64,000 nt of DNA from WRIS01 sp964345475. GTDB taxonomy: Bacteria > Actinomycetota > Coriobacteriia > Coriobacteriales > Eggerthellaceae. Where the stretch lies: NCBI GenBank assembly GCA_964345475.1, contig CAYFQW010000001.1:1-64000 (forward strand). The letters run 5' to 3'. Made by a program: the position numbers and the translations under genes. A model generated the notes under the pieces. That model was not told the DNA's origin, did no database searches, and was given only the letters and a program-made list of their open reading frames with translations. Of this stretch, positions 43,364-52,712 are shown in pieces. The number at the start of each line of letters is the position of its first letter. Position 1 is the first letter of the stretch.

Positions 43364-44926
43364 TTAAATGTCAGCGTCCATATAGGTATCAAATTCATGC
43401 TGTATCTCTTCCGATGGAGGCTTCGTAAGCAGGGAAACTACTACTATTGCTATCGATGCTAGAATAAATGCTGGCAGAATTTCATATATTCCCCAAATAC
43501 CGCCAAGGGGCTTAATGAGCTCGTGCCATATTAAAACGGTAGATGCTCCAGTTATCATTCCTGCAAGGGCACCCCATTTGTTTGTACGGCGCCAATAGAG
43601 GCTAAAGAGCATCAGGGGGCCAAACGAGGCACCAAAGCCAGCCCAAGCATACGACACGACCATAAAGATGGAAGAGCTTTCATCCATCGCAATAAGAACT
43701 CCCAGAAACAGTATGATGATCATGGCAATACGGGCGACCATCATGATCTGCTTATCGCTTGCATCTTTTTTAAAAAGTCCCTTGAAAATATTTTGGGCTA
43801 TGGCCGAACTTGAAATGATCATATATGCCGATGAGGAACTCATCGATGCCGCGAGTATTCCGGACACTACCAGTCCGCAAAAAAAGGCTGGTAAAAGCAT
43901 TTGCGACAGAACGATGAAGATGCTTTCAGCCGTCGCCTGCGTTGTAAACGCAACAGGAAGGGCGGCCCGACCGATGAGACCGATTGATACCGCAGCAGCA
44001 AGGGAAATTACAACCCAAACCATCGCAATGACCCGCGATTGTTTGATTTCGCTCGAGTGACGGATACTGAAGAAGCGTATGAGGACCTGCGGCATACCGA
44101 AGTACCCCAAACCCCACACCAGACAGGAGATGATGGCGATAATACCGTACTCCCCTGGCTCACCGAATAAGGGATTACCTTGTTCAGACATCTGATGTCC
44201 CGAAGCGTCCAATAAAGGATTTGCTATTTGAGTTCCACTTAAAAATCCTGGAATATCCCGCAAGAAAGCTACGGCATTGTCTAGGCCGCCTGCCTGAACT
44301 ATGCTGCCCACAAAAATAACGATTAATGCAACGAACATTAAGGTACCTTGGACTAAATCAGTAGCACTTACCGAAAGGTAGCCGCCTACAAAGGTATATA
44401 TAAATACTACGAGAGCACCTACAACCATCATAGTCGCATAGTCGAAGCCGAATAAGGTGGAAAACAAGCGGCCTACAGTTACAAAGCAGCTACCTAGATA
44501 AATGCTAAAAAAGAGAAGGATGACAAGTGCCGCGATGGTCATCAGTATTTTTTTATCGTCACGGAACCTATTAGAAAAATAATCCGGCAGGGTGATTGAG
44601 TTGTTCGCTACCTCGGAGTATTTTCTGAGGCGCTTCGCGACCAGCTTCCAGTTAAGATACGTGCCAATTGCAATACCTATTGCCGTCCACATAGCATCCG
44701 ATGCACCATAGAAATAGGCAAGCCCGGGTACTCCCATTAAAAGCCAGCCGCTCATGTCGGATGATTCAGCTGAGAATGCCGTTAACCAAGGCCCAAGTTT
44801 TCTTCCACCAATGAAATAATTCTCAGATGAAGCATTCGAACGTTTAGCAAAAACAAAACCTATGGTGATAATGACGATAAAATAAACCGCCATGGCGGCT
44901 AGCACCCAAAAATCGCTGGATTTCAT
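43364..44926 (-). CDS. putP: Sodium:solute symporter, PutP (proline) type
   Basis: A 520-residue transporter of the SSS family with about 13 membrane segments. The PutP-like blocks are ENYFIGGRKLGPWLTAFSAESSDMSGWLLMG in pieces, SITLPDYFSNRF, GYLSVSATDLVQG, and SGILAASMSSSSAYMIISSSAIAQN. Ser and Asp of the sodium and proline sites in the SAESSDMSGW block are kept. Na+-driven proline uptake is the most likely role; the related pantothenate and other carriers differ in these blocks. GAGAGGG precedes the ATG. It stands alone and diverges from the aminotransferase gene. Confidence 0.88.
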   Translation of the reverse strand: MKSSDFWVLAAMAVYFIVIITIGFVFAKRSNASSENYFIGGRKLGPWLTAFSAESSDMSGWLLMGVPGLAYFYGASDAMWTAIGIAIGTYLNWKLVAKRLRKYSEVANNSITLPDYFSNRFRDDKKILMTIAALVILLFFSIYLGSCFVTVGRLFSTLFGFDYATMMVVGALVVFIYTFVGGYLSVSATDLVQGTLMFVALIVIFVGSIVQAGGLDNAVAFLRDIPGFLSGTQIANPLLDASGHQMSEQGNPLFGEPGEYGIIAIISCLVWGLGYFGMPQVLIRFFSIRHSSEIKQSRVIAMVWVVISLAAAVSIGLIGRAALPVAFTTQATAESIFIVLSQMLLPAFFCGLVVSGILAASMSSSSAYMIISSSAIAQNIFKGLFKKDASDKQIMMVARIAMIIILFLGVLIAMDESSSIFMVVSYAWAGFGASFGPLMLFSLYWRRTNKWGALAGMITGASTVLIWHELIKPLGGIWGIYEILPAFILASIAIVVVSLLTKPPSEEIQHEFDTYMDADI

Positions 44927-45060
44927 AATCCCTCTCTTCTTATACTAATTGCACGAAAACGCAACTTGAGACACGGTTTAGGATTATACTTTATTTGAGA
45001 AGCTTACAGTAAAGATTTTCTGTATAAAGGTTTTAACTGGTAAAAAGTGAGAGGAATCAC

Positions 45061-46350
45061 ATGACAAGCTATGGAAAAATGTCGACTATTGAGCTCGAAG
45101 CCGCACAAAAAGATGTAATGGATGAGTATGCTAGTTTTAAAGCAAAGAACCTAAAACTTAACATGGCACGCGGAAAGCCATCCTCCTCTCAACTTGATCT
45201 GAGTATGCCCCTGCTAGATGTTTTGAATTCTTCTTCGCAGTATAAAAATGAGGAGGGGATCGACTGTCGGAACTACGGGGTCTTAGATGGCCTTGCTGAA
45301 GCCAAAAATCTCATGGGCTTTATGCTTGATGAGGATCCTCAAAATGTAATCATCTATGGCAATGCAAGCCTTAATCTTATGTACGATACCTTTGCGCACT
45401 GCTTCAGTTTCGGCATTTTAGGGTCGAAGCCTTGGAGTACCTACGAGGAAATCAAATGGATCTGTCCTGTTCCTGGATATGACCGTCATTTCAGTATTAC
45501 TGAATACTTTGGCTGCACCATGATTCCTGTGTCTATGACCGAAGAAGGTCCTGATATGGACGAGATAGAAAAACTCGTCATTTCCGATCCCTCGATTAAA
45601 GGCATCTGGTGTGTCCCTAAATATTCCAATCCCGATGGTATCAGCTATTCCAACGAGGTAGTCACCCGCCTCGCATCAATGGAATGCGCTGCAGATGACT
45701 TCCGAATCTTTTGGGATAACGCATATAGCGTGCATCACCTCTATAAGGATGCGAGCCAGCAAGACCAACTCCTCGACATAGGAGATGCTTGCGAAAAGGC
45801 TGGTAATCCCCATCGGTACTTCAAGTTTGCTTCAACCTCAAAAGTAACCTTTCCGGGTTCAGGCATTTCGGCATATGCTGCCAGCGCAGAAAACCTCCAT
45901 GAAATGAAAAAGCGTATGGGAGTACAGACTATTGGCCATGACAAAATGAACCAGCTCCGACATGCTCTCTTTTTAAAAGATGCAGAAGGGCTCACTTCTC
46001 ATATGGCGAAACATGCCGCCATCCTTCGCCCAAAGTTCGAGCTCGTGTTTAAAAAACTCGAGCAGGGCTTACAGGAGAACGACTGTGGCTCGTGGACTAC
46101 TCCGCAAGGAGGATACTTCGTTTCCTTTTACGCCCCCCACCACACGGCAAAGCGCATCGTGGATCTTGCTCGAGAAGCTGGCGTTGTAATGACGGGCGCC
46201 GGTGCCACCTATCCCTATGGCAAAGATCCCGACGATAGCAATATTCGCATTGCGCCGACATTTCCTCCTCTTGAGGAACTTGATATCGCCATGGATGTAT
46301 TTGTGTGCTGTGTAAAGATAGCAACTATAGAAAAACTTTTGCAGCAGTAA
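45061..46350 (+). CDS. Aspartate aminotransferase, actinobacterial (1c/MocR-like) type
   Basis: A 429-residue fold type I PLP enzyme similar to the aspartate aminotransferases described from Corynebacterium. LKLNMARGKPSSSQLDLS near the start, NYGVLDGLAEAKNLMG, VPKYSNPDGISYS (with the N-P-D motif), FWDNAYSVHHLY and the PLP lysine in FASTSKVTFPGSGISAYA are characteristic. It converts aspartate and 2-oxoglutarate to oxaloacetate and glutamate, so it can feed the aspartate pool used by the wall cluster at 31903-38270. GAGAGGAA precedes the ATG. It lies alone, divergent from putP. Its stop codon is in the stem of a downstream hairpin. Confidence 0.88.
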   Translation: MTSYGKMSTIELEAAQKDVMDEYASFKAKNLKLNMARGKPSSSQLDLSMPLLDVLNSSSQYKNEEGIDCRNYGVLDGLAEAKNLMGFMLDEDPQNVIIYGNASLNLMYDTFAHCFSFGILGSKPWSTYEEIKWICPVPGYDRHFSITEYFGCTMIPVSMTEEGPDMDEIEKLVISDPSIKGIWCVPKYSNPDGISYSNEVVTRLASMECAADDFRIFWDNAYSVHHLYKDASQQDQLLDIGDACEKAGNPHRYFKFASTSKVTFPGSGISAYAASAENLHEMKKRMGVQTIGHDKMNQLRHALFLKDAEGLTSHMAKHAAILRPKFELVFKKLEQGLQENDCGSWTTPQGGYFVSFYAPHHTAKRIVDLAREAGVVMTGAGATYPYGKDPDDSNIRIAPTFPPLEELDIAMDVFVCCVKIATIEKLLQQ

Positions 46351-46370
46351 GAAGGAGATCCCTTCTTACT
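46346..46370 (+). terminator. Hairpin over the aminotransferase stop codon
   Basis: AGTAAGAAGG pairs perfectly with CCTTCTTACT across a five-base loop, and the stop codon TAA lies in the stem. No T-run follows (GGGCACTATC), so it is a stem-loop that may stabilise the 3' end and only possibly terminates. Confidence 0.45.
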
Positions 46371-46521
46371 GGGCACTATCTTGGAACTGCGTACGTCTAA
46401 AGCTTTGTACACCTAATATGCTGACTCGCAAAAATGGCTTGAAGGAAATTATCTTAAACCGATGAAGCGTTTGGAAGCTCATCGCGCAATCGAACAAGGT
46501 GTGTTGCCTGGCGCACATACA

Positions 46522-46548
46522 AGACGGGGTCTTAAAAAGACCCCGTCT
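46522..46548. repeat. Perfect 12-base-pair stem-loop between convergent genes
   Basis: AGACGGGGTCTT and AAGACCCCGTCT are separated by AAA. It is very stable and self-symmetric, so it would form on both strands. Neither side has a long T-run. It lies in the gap between the aminotransferase and hppA. Confidence 0.7.
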
Positions 46549-46584
46549 GACGATCTGTAAGACATAGCTACTGATACAGACCAA

Positions 46585-46609
46585 AGCTGCCGATTGTAAC
46601 TCGGCAGCT
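46585..46609. terminator. Stem-loop 23 bases past the hppA stop
   Basis: AGCTGCCGA pairs with TCGGCAGCT across a seven-base loop. On the plus strand it is followed by ATATGTTTTTA, on the minus strand only by TTTGG. It probably acts as a terminator, perhaps for both convergent genes. Confidence 0.55.
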
Positions 46610-46631
46610 ATATGTTTTTACGTACTAACGC

Positions 46632-48752
46632 TTAGCCAGCAAGCAAAGCCAATACCGGTACAAGCAAAAGCGCTACGATATTGAACACCTTAATCATAGA
46701 GTTCAAGGCGGGGCCTGCAGTATCTTTATAGGGGTCGCCAACCGTATCGCCAGTTACAGCAGCCTGATGAGCGAAAGAACCCTTTCCTCCAAATTTTCCT
46801 TCTTCAATGAGCTTCTTGGCATTGTCCCAAGCACCGCCGCCAGATGTCATCGAGATAGCCTGGAAAAGGCCTGTGACAATCGTTCCTACCAAAGCGCCTC
46901 CGAGTACCAGTGAAGTGAACTCAAACGCACCTTCAAATCCGATTGCCTTCAAAATGAAGCCAAGGATAAGGACTAAAACAGGAGTAAAGACCGGGATAGC
47001 GGCAGGAAGGATCATTTCCTTCAAAGCGCTTTGGGTAACCAAATCAACGCATTTAGCATAATCAGGTTTACCTGTGCCCTCCATGATGCCAGGGATTTCC
47101 CTGAACTGACGGCGTACTTCTTCAACAACTCCGCCAGCTGCTCTACCCACACTAGTCATAGCTAAAGAAGCAAAGAGATACGGTAAGAGACCGCCGATAA
47201 AGAGACCGACGAGTACGAAAGGACTCGAAAGATCGAAGGCTAAAACAACGCCAGTCTGTTCGGTAATGGTATGGGTAAAGTCTGAAAAAAGCACAACTGC
47301 AGCCAAGGCGGCAGACGCGATAGCATAACCCTTGGTAACAGCTTTTGTCGTGTTCCCTACTGCATCAAGGGCGTCAGTGTTTTCGCGAACGCTGTCGGGA
47401 AGACCTGCCATCTCAGCAATACCGCCAGCGTTATCGGTTACCGGACCGAAGGAATCGATTGCAACAACGATACCAGCCATAGAAAGCATGGAAAGTGCCG
47501 CAACGGCAATACCGAAGATGCCACCGAGAAAGTAGCTGACCAGGGTAGCGATAACGATCATGAGAATCGGTAAGCCCGTAGCCTCCATGCCAACAGCAAG
47601 ACCCTCGATAATATTGGTTGCATGACCTGTCTCAGAGGCTTTTGCAATCCCCTCAACAGGCTTTTTGGTGGAAGATGTGTAGTAGTCCGTCACATATACC
47701 ATGCCTGCGGTAAGAATAACGCCAAAAACGGCGCAAATCCAAACTGAAATAGCGCTTAAGCCTGCCGGAGCAAGTGCTGTGTTTGTCACATCAACCTGAG
47801 GTATGAGCCACTGGCATACCGGGAAGAACAGGATAATTGCAATAATTGCTGCAACCCATAAGCCTTTATAAAGAGCACCCATAATAGTTCCATTTGGGCT
47901 CATCTTCACAAACAAAGTACCTATGATAGAAGCTAGGATGGAAACCGCTCCAATAACCAGGGGGAAACCTATGGCCACTCCGAAACCTGCTTGACCGAAG
48001 GCAAGGCTGCCGATAAGCATCGCAGCAACCGTGGTTACTACATAGGTTTCAAAGAGATCTGCAGCCATACCGGCGCAGTCGCCAACATTATCGCCCACAT
48101 TATCTGCAATAACTGCAGGGTTGCGAGGATCGTCTTCGGGGATGCCTGCCTCTACCTTACCTACAAGGTCGGCACCAACATCAGCAGCTTTAGTAAAAAT
48201 GCCTCCACCCAAACGTGCGAACACCGAAATGAGGGAACCTCCAAAACCGAGCCCGATCAGTGCTGACCACTCAGCAACGCCAAAAACAACCAAAAGGCTC
48301 ATTATGGTAACTGAGAGAATGCCAAGCCCAATTACGAACATACCCGTAACCGTTCCCGACTGAAAAGCCACCCGCAGGGCCTTAGGCAGACCATCACGCG
48401 CTGCCTCAGCGGTGCGAGTATTAGCACGAACAGAAATGCTCATTCCAATAAACCCAGCAGCAGCAGAAGCTACACCGCCCAGCAAGAACCCGATGGCAGT
48501 CCAAATACCAAAACCTGCAACTCCGAAAAACCCAGGAATAAGCAGGATTACTGCTACGATAACAGCCACGATAGCAATCGTGCGATACTGGCGTTTCAGG
48601 TACGCCATAGCCCCCTCTTGAATTGCCGAAGCGATGCTTTGCATTTTGTCGTTGCCTGCAGGCAGGCTATTCACTCGAGTAATTAGAATACCTGCATACA
48701 CGACTGCAATCACACCGGCGACAAGGCCGAGGATCAGTGGTACATCAATCAT
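46632..48752 (-). CDS. hppA: Membrane H+-translocating pyrophosphatase, K+-independent type
   Basis: A 706-residue integral membrane enzyme with about 16 membrane segments that couples pyrophosphate hydrolysis to proton export. The substrate and Mg site is clear: GGGIFTKAADVGADLVGKVE and DPRNPAVIADNVGDNVGD, with a second acidic site near DSFGPVTDNAGGIAEMAG. At the position that sets potassium dependence the sequence is GNTTKAVTKGYAI, with Lys where K+-dependent enzymes have Ala, so a K+-independent proton pump is expected from the literature on this family. Start ATG at 48752. It stands between PFOR and the aminotransferase. Confidence 0.95.
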   Translation of the reverse strand: MIDVPLILGLVAGVIAVVYAGILITRVNSLPAGNDKMQSIASAIQEGAMAYLKRQYRTIAIVAVIVAVILLIPGFFGVAGFGIWTAIGFLLGGVASAAAGFIGMSISVRANTRTAEAARDGLPKALRVAFQSGTVTGMFVIGLGILSVTIMSLLVVFGVAEWSALIGLGFGGSLISVFARLGGGIFTKAADVGADLVGKVEAGIPEDDPRNPAVIADNVGDNVGDCAGMAADLFETYVVTTVAAMLIGSLAFGQAGFGVAIGFPLVIGAVSILASIIGTLFVKMSPNGTIMGALYKGLWVAAIIAIILFFPVCQWLIPQVDVTNTALAPAGLSAISVWICAVFGVILTAGMVYVTDYYTSSTKKPVEGIAKASETGHATNIIEGLAVGMEATGLPILMIVIATLVSYFLGGIFGIAVAALSMLSMAGIVVAIDSFGPVTDNAGGIAEMAGLPDSVRENTDALDAVGNTTKAVTKGYAIASAALAAVVLFSDFTHTITEQTGVVLAFDLSSPFVLVGLFIGGLLPYLFASLAMTSVGRAAGGVVEEVRRQFREIPGIMEGTGKPDYAKCVDLVTQSALKEMILPAAIPVFTPVLVLILGFILKAIGFEGAFEFTSLVLGGALVGTIVTGLFQAISMTSGGGAWDNAKKLIEEGKFGGKGSFAHQAAVTGDTVGDPYKDTAGPALNSMIKVFNIVALLLVPVLALLAG

Positions 48753-48808
48753 TGTCCATTCCTTCCATTTTTCAACAAAACGTTTTACATACTAGCATAC
48801 TACACAAG

Positions 48809-48840
48809 AATAGAGGTTCGATGTTACTCAAACCTCTATT
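48809..48840 (-). terminator. Stem-loop after PFOR
   Basis: AATAGAGGTT pairs with AACCTCTATT (ten pairs) around a 12-base loop, in the gap between PFOR and hppA. The minus-strand tail is CTTGTG, with few Ts, so termination is likely from position but not certain. Confidence 0.5.
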
Positions 48841-48882
48841 TCTTTCCACCTAAGCCAAAACACTACACCTCACGGCCAAATC

Positions 48883-51800
48883 CTATTCCTCAGAATAAAG
48901 GTCCTGAAGCTTAAGAAGGTGATTATAACGTTTTACAGCTACATTTTCATTACGAGCGAATAATTCTGTAGCTCTATCGGGGAATTCCCGAGTCAAACGA
49001 CTATAGCGGGCTTCGTTCATCAGGAAGTCTTGATAGCTCCCGTCAGGGGCCTTGGAGTCAAGTATGAATTTTTTTCCAACAGGGGCTTGCGGATTAAAGC
49101 GAAGTAAGTTCCAATAGCCGCTTTCGACTGCTTTCTTCATCTCCTCCTGGCAATTTGCCATACCACCCTTGATAGAGTGCATTTCGCAAGGCGAGTACCC
49201 AACAATCAGAGATGGTCCTGGATAGGCCTCTGCTTCGACAATTGCCTTAAGGGTTTGTGCGGGCTTGGCACCCATAGCCACCTGTGCTACATACACATAG
49301 CCATAGCCCATGGCCATCTCCGCAAGGCTCTTTTTCTTTGTCTCTTTACCAGCAGCAGCAAATTGGGCAACTTGCCCGATGTTCGAAGCTTTTGATGCCT
49401 GTCCACCAGTATTGGAATACACCTCAGTGTCGAACACGAACACATTTACATCCATGCCAGAAGCAAGCACATGGTCAAGACCGCCATATCCAATATCGTA
49501 AGCCCAACCATCGCCTCCGAATATCCAGACAGACTTCTTGGTGAGATATTCCTTATTTTCTAAAACAGAGGCAGCAAGGCGGCTCGCCTCCCCTTCATCG
49601 GCGGCAGCGAGAATTTCAAGCTGTTTCACGTAATTACTCGAAGCTTGTTTGCTTTCTTCCGACTGATTGCACGACTCAATCCATGCCTGAGCAGATGCCT
49701 TAAGGTCATCGTTTGCTCCATCCAAGCTTATGAGCTGCTCGGTTTCAGCCAGCAGCTTGGAACGAACTGCCTCATGGCCTAATAACATGCCAAGGCCATG
49801 TTCTGCATTGTCCTCAAATAAGGAATTCGACCAGGCGGGCCCGAAGCCATCTTTGTTCACAGTATAAGGAGATGTAGCAGCAGGTCCTCCCCAAATCGAA
49901 GAGCATCCTGTTGCATTTGCTATAAACATTCTGTCGCCGAACAACTGTGTAACGAGGCGAGCATAGGCAGTCTCCGCACAACCAGCGCAGGCTCCCGAAA
50001 ACTCGAGAAGCGGCTTTTTGAACTGGCTCCCTTTAAGGCTTGTGTTTTGTATTTCAGGTTTATCGGCTACTTCTGACACACAGTAATCGAACACATCCTG
50101 CTGATCAAATTCATCTTCAGCAGACACCATCGTCAGAGAGTCGGTAGGACATTGCACAACACAGACACCGCAGCCCATGCAATCGAGTGGGGAGATAGCA
50201 AGGGTGTACTGATAATCCTCATTCCCCTTCCCCTTCATTGCTACAAGTCGAGTCGTCTCAGGGGCAGCAGCTGCTTCATCTGCCGTTAAGGCAAAGGGAC
50301 GGATGGTGGCGTGGGGACATACAAAGGAGCATTGATTGCACTGAATGCAGGAGTCCGCATCCCAGGTCGGCACATTGACCGAAACACCGCGTTTTTCGTA
50401 CGCAGCAGCCCCAAGTTCGAACTGCCCATCGACATGTGCTGAAAAAGCAGACACCGGGAGGCTGTTGCCGTCCATACGCCCAACGGGCTTCATGATGCCA
50501 GTAACCATTTCGACAAGGTCGGCTTCGCCCTCAATTCCCTGGACCGCAAGCTCGTCAACAGCATCTGCCCAAGAGGCAGGAACCTCAAGCTCCACAAAAG
50601 CTTCAGTACCAAGCTCGATAGCACGATGGTTCATTTCAACTATGTTCTGTCCCTTTGATTGATAGGATTCAGTCGCCGCATCCTTCATGTATTGGACAAC
50701 TTCTTCTTGAGGAAGAATCTTTGAAAGTGCGAAGAATGCTGATTGAAGGATGGTGTTGGTGCGCTTCCCCATACCGATTTCAGCAGCCAAATCAATCGCG
50801 TTGATAGTGAAAAGCTTTATGTTGTTACTCGCAATGTATCGCTTTGCATCAGCGCTCAAATGCTGAGAAAGCTCTTCGGGGCTCCACTGGCAGTTAACCA
50901 TAAAAATACCGCCAGGTTTTACGTCTTGCACCATCGGAAAGTTCTTCGTTACATACGAAGGGTTATGGCATGCGATAAAGTCAGCTTTGCTTACATAGTA
51001 GGGGCTCTTAATGGCTGTATCACCAAAACGTAAGTGGCTTATTGTTACGCCGCCAGTTTTCTTCGAGTCGTACTGGAAATACGCTTGTACATACTTATCA
51101 GTATTATCGCCAATAATTTTGATAGAGTTTTTATTGGCTCCGACCGTACCGTCTCCGCCGAGACCCCAGAACTTACACTCAACTGTACCAGCGGCGGCCG
51201 TATCAGGACAGGAAGAGCTCTCGGGCAGGGAGAGATGGGTGACATCGTCCACAATGCCTACGGTAAACTCGCGCGCAGGCTCATCCTTCTCAAGCTCTTT
51301 ATAAATAGCAAATACGGAGGATGGCGGGGTGTCTTTAGATCCGAGCCCGTAACGTCCGCCAACAACAGTCAAATCACATCTGTTCATCTGTGTCAGGGCA
51401 TGGACTACGTCCATATACAGAGGCTCTCCTACGGAGCCTGGTTCTTTCGTGCGGTCCATAACAGCAATTTTGGATACCGTTGCTGGTAAAGCGGCAGCAA
51501 ACTTCTCTGACACAAAGGGACGATACAAACGAACTTTTACAAGACCGACTTTTTCGCCGTTCGCATTCAGATAATCGATAACCTCTTCGACAACATCGCA
51601 AAAGGATCCCATAGCAACGATGACCCGATCTGCATCAGGGGCGCCATAGTAGTTAAAGAGCTGATAGTCGGTGCCTAATTTCTTATTAACATCGGCCATG
51701 CAGTTTTCTACGATTTCTGGCAAAGCATCATAGTGGCTATTGATCGATTCCCTATGCTGGAAGAAAATATCGTCGTTTTCATGAGAACCCCGCATAGCTG

Positions 51801-52437
51801 GACGCTCGGGGTTGAGGGAGTGTTTTCTAAATTCGCGAACGGCATCCATATCGCACATATCTGCTAGATCGTCGTAATCCCATACAGCAATTTTCTGTAT
51901 TTCATGGGACGTGCGGAAGCCATCAAAAAAGTTTATGAAGGGCACTCGCCCTTTAATAGCAGATAGGTGGGCTACAGCCGAAAGGTCCATAATTTCTTGG
52001 ACGTTGCTTTCCGCAAGCATTGCAAAACCAGTCTGTCGACAAGCCATAACGTCCGAATGATCGCCGAATATGCTCAGAGCATGGGTAGCAACGGCACGAG
52101 CGCTCACATGAAAAACAGTTGGAAGCATTTCAGCAGCCATTTTATACATATTGGGAATCATAAGAAGAAGGCCCTGCGAAGCGGTATAGGTGGTACTCAA
52201 TGCCCCGACTGCCAAAGAACCATGCAGCGCACCGGCTGCACCGCCTTCAGATTGCATTTCACACACTTTTACCGTCGTGCCAAAAATATTCTTCTGTCCT
52301 GCAGCTGACCACTGATCTACGAGATCTGCCATAGGGCTTGAGGGTGTAATCGGGTATATGCCTGCGACTTCTGTAAAGGCATATGAAACATAAGCTGCTG
52401 CATTATTGCCGTCCATGGTTACAAGTTCTCTTGTCAT
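48883..52437 (-). CDS. nifJ: Pyruvate:ferredoxin (flavodoxin) oxidoreductase
   Basis: The 1184-residue single-chain PFOR oxidises pyruvate to acetyl-CoA, CO2 and reduced ferredoxin, the core of anaerobic metabolism. In order: pyruvate-binding domain I (YPITPSSPMAD near residue 29), domain II with GRYGLGSKDTPPS, a middle domain, the ferredoxin-like domain with two 4Fe-4S motifs CIQCNQCSFVCPHATIRP and CMGCGVCVVQCP, the proximal-cluster CAGCAET, and the TPP site GGDGWAYDIGYGGLDHVLASG with VFDTEVYSNTGGQ. Length is normal. AAGGAGA precedes the ATG. Reduced ferredoxin partners are not nearby. Confidence 0.97.
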   Translation of the reverse strand: MTRELVTMDGNNAAAYVSYAFTEVAGIYPITPSSPMADLVDQWSAAGQKNIFGTTVKVCEMQSEGGAAGALHGSLAVGALSTTYTASQGLLLMIPNMYKMAAEMLPTVFHVSARAVATHALSIFGDHSDVMACRQTGFAMLAESNVQEIMDLSAVAHLSAIKGRVPFINFFDGFRTSHEIQKIAVWDYDDLADMCDMDAVREFRKHSLNPERPAMRGSHENDDIFFQHRESINSHYDALPEIVENCMADVNKKLGTDYQLFNYYGAPDADRVIVAMGSFCDVVEEVIDYLNANGEKVGLVKVRLYRPFVSEKFAAALPATVSKIAVMDRTKEPGSVGEPLYMDVVHALTQMNRCDLTVVGGRYGLGSKDTPPSSVFAIYKELEKDEPAREFTVGIVDDVTHLSLPESSSCPDTAAAGTVECKFWGLGGDGTVGANKNSIKIIGDNTDKYVQAYFQYDSKKTGGVTISHLRFGDTAIKSPYYVSKADFIACHNPSYVTKNFPMVQDVKPGGIFMVNCQWSPEELSQHLSADAKRYIASNNIKLFTINAIDLAAEIGMGKRTNTILQSAFFALSKILPQEEVVQYMKDAATESYQSKGQNIVEMNHRAIELGTEAFVELEVPASWADAVDELAVQGIEGEADLVEMVTGIMKPVGRMDGNSLPVSAFSAHVDGQFELGAAAYEKRGVSVNVPTWDADSCIQCNQCSFVCPHATIRPFALTADEAAAAPETTRLVAMKGKGNEDYQYTLAISPLDCMGCGVCVVQCPTDSLTMVSAEDEFDQQDVFDYCVSEVADKPEIQNTSLKGSQFKKPLLEFSGACAGCAETAYARLVTQLFGDRMFIANATGCSSIWGGPAATSPYTVNKDGFGPAWSNSLFEDNAEHGLGMLLGHEAVRSKLLAETEQLISLDGANDDLKASAQAWIESCNQSEESKQASSNYVKQLEILAAADEGEASRLAASVLENKEYLTKKSVWIFGGDGWAYDIGYGGLDHVLASGMDVNVFVFDTEVYSNTGGQASKASNIGQVAQFAAAGKETKKKSLAEMAMGYGYVYVAQVAMGAKPAQTLKAIVEAEAYPGPSLIVGYSPCEMHSIKGGMANCQEEMKKAVESGYWNLLRFNPQAPVGKKFILDSKAPDGSYQDFLMNEARYSRLTREFPDRATELFARNENVAVKRYNHLLKLQDLYSEE

Positions 52438-52712
52438 ACATGTCTCCTTAAAAGGGGTTTAGCTTTGACCGAATACCCCATCGGACTTGGAAAGGGGCAG
52501 GGTTCTAAGCGCTGTACGAACCGCATTGTATTCGCCTGATGCCTGATTCCTCGCCTTACTGAGCCGCGCTCAAGGCAAATTACATCAGATGGACTATGAT
52601 AGCAGTATCTCCATCTCACGTGGAGGGCTATGCCTTAGGAGCAAGATAGTAAGGGCTCTCAAATCGGTGAGTGGTTGGAAATGTGGATGCGTCTCATAGC
52701 CTTTCCACAGGG

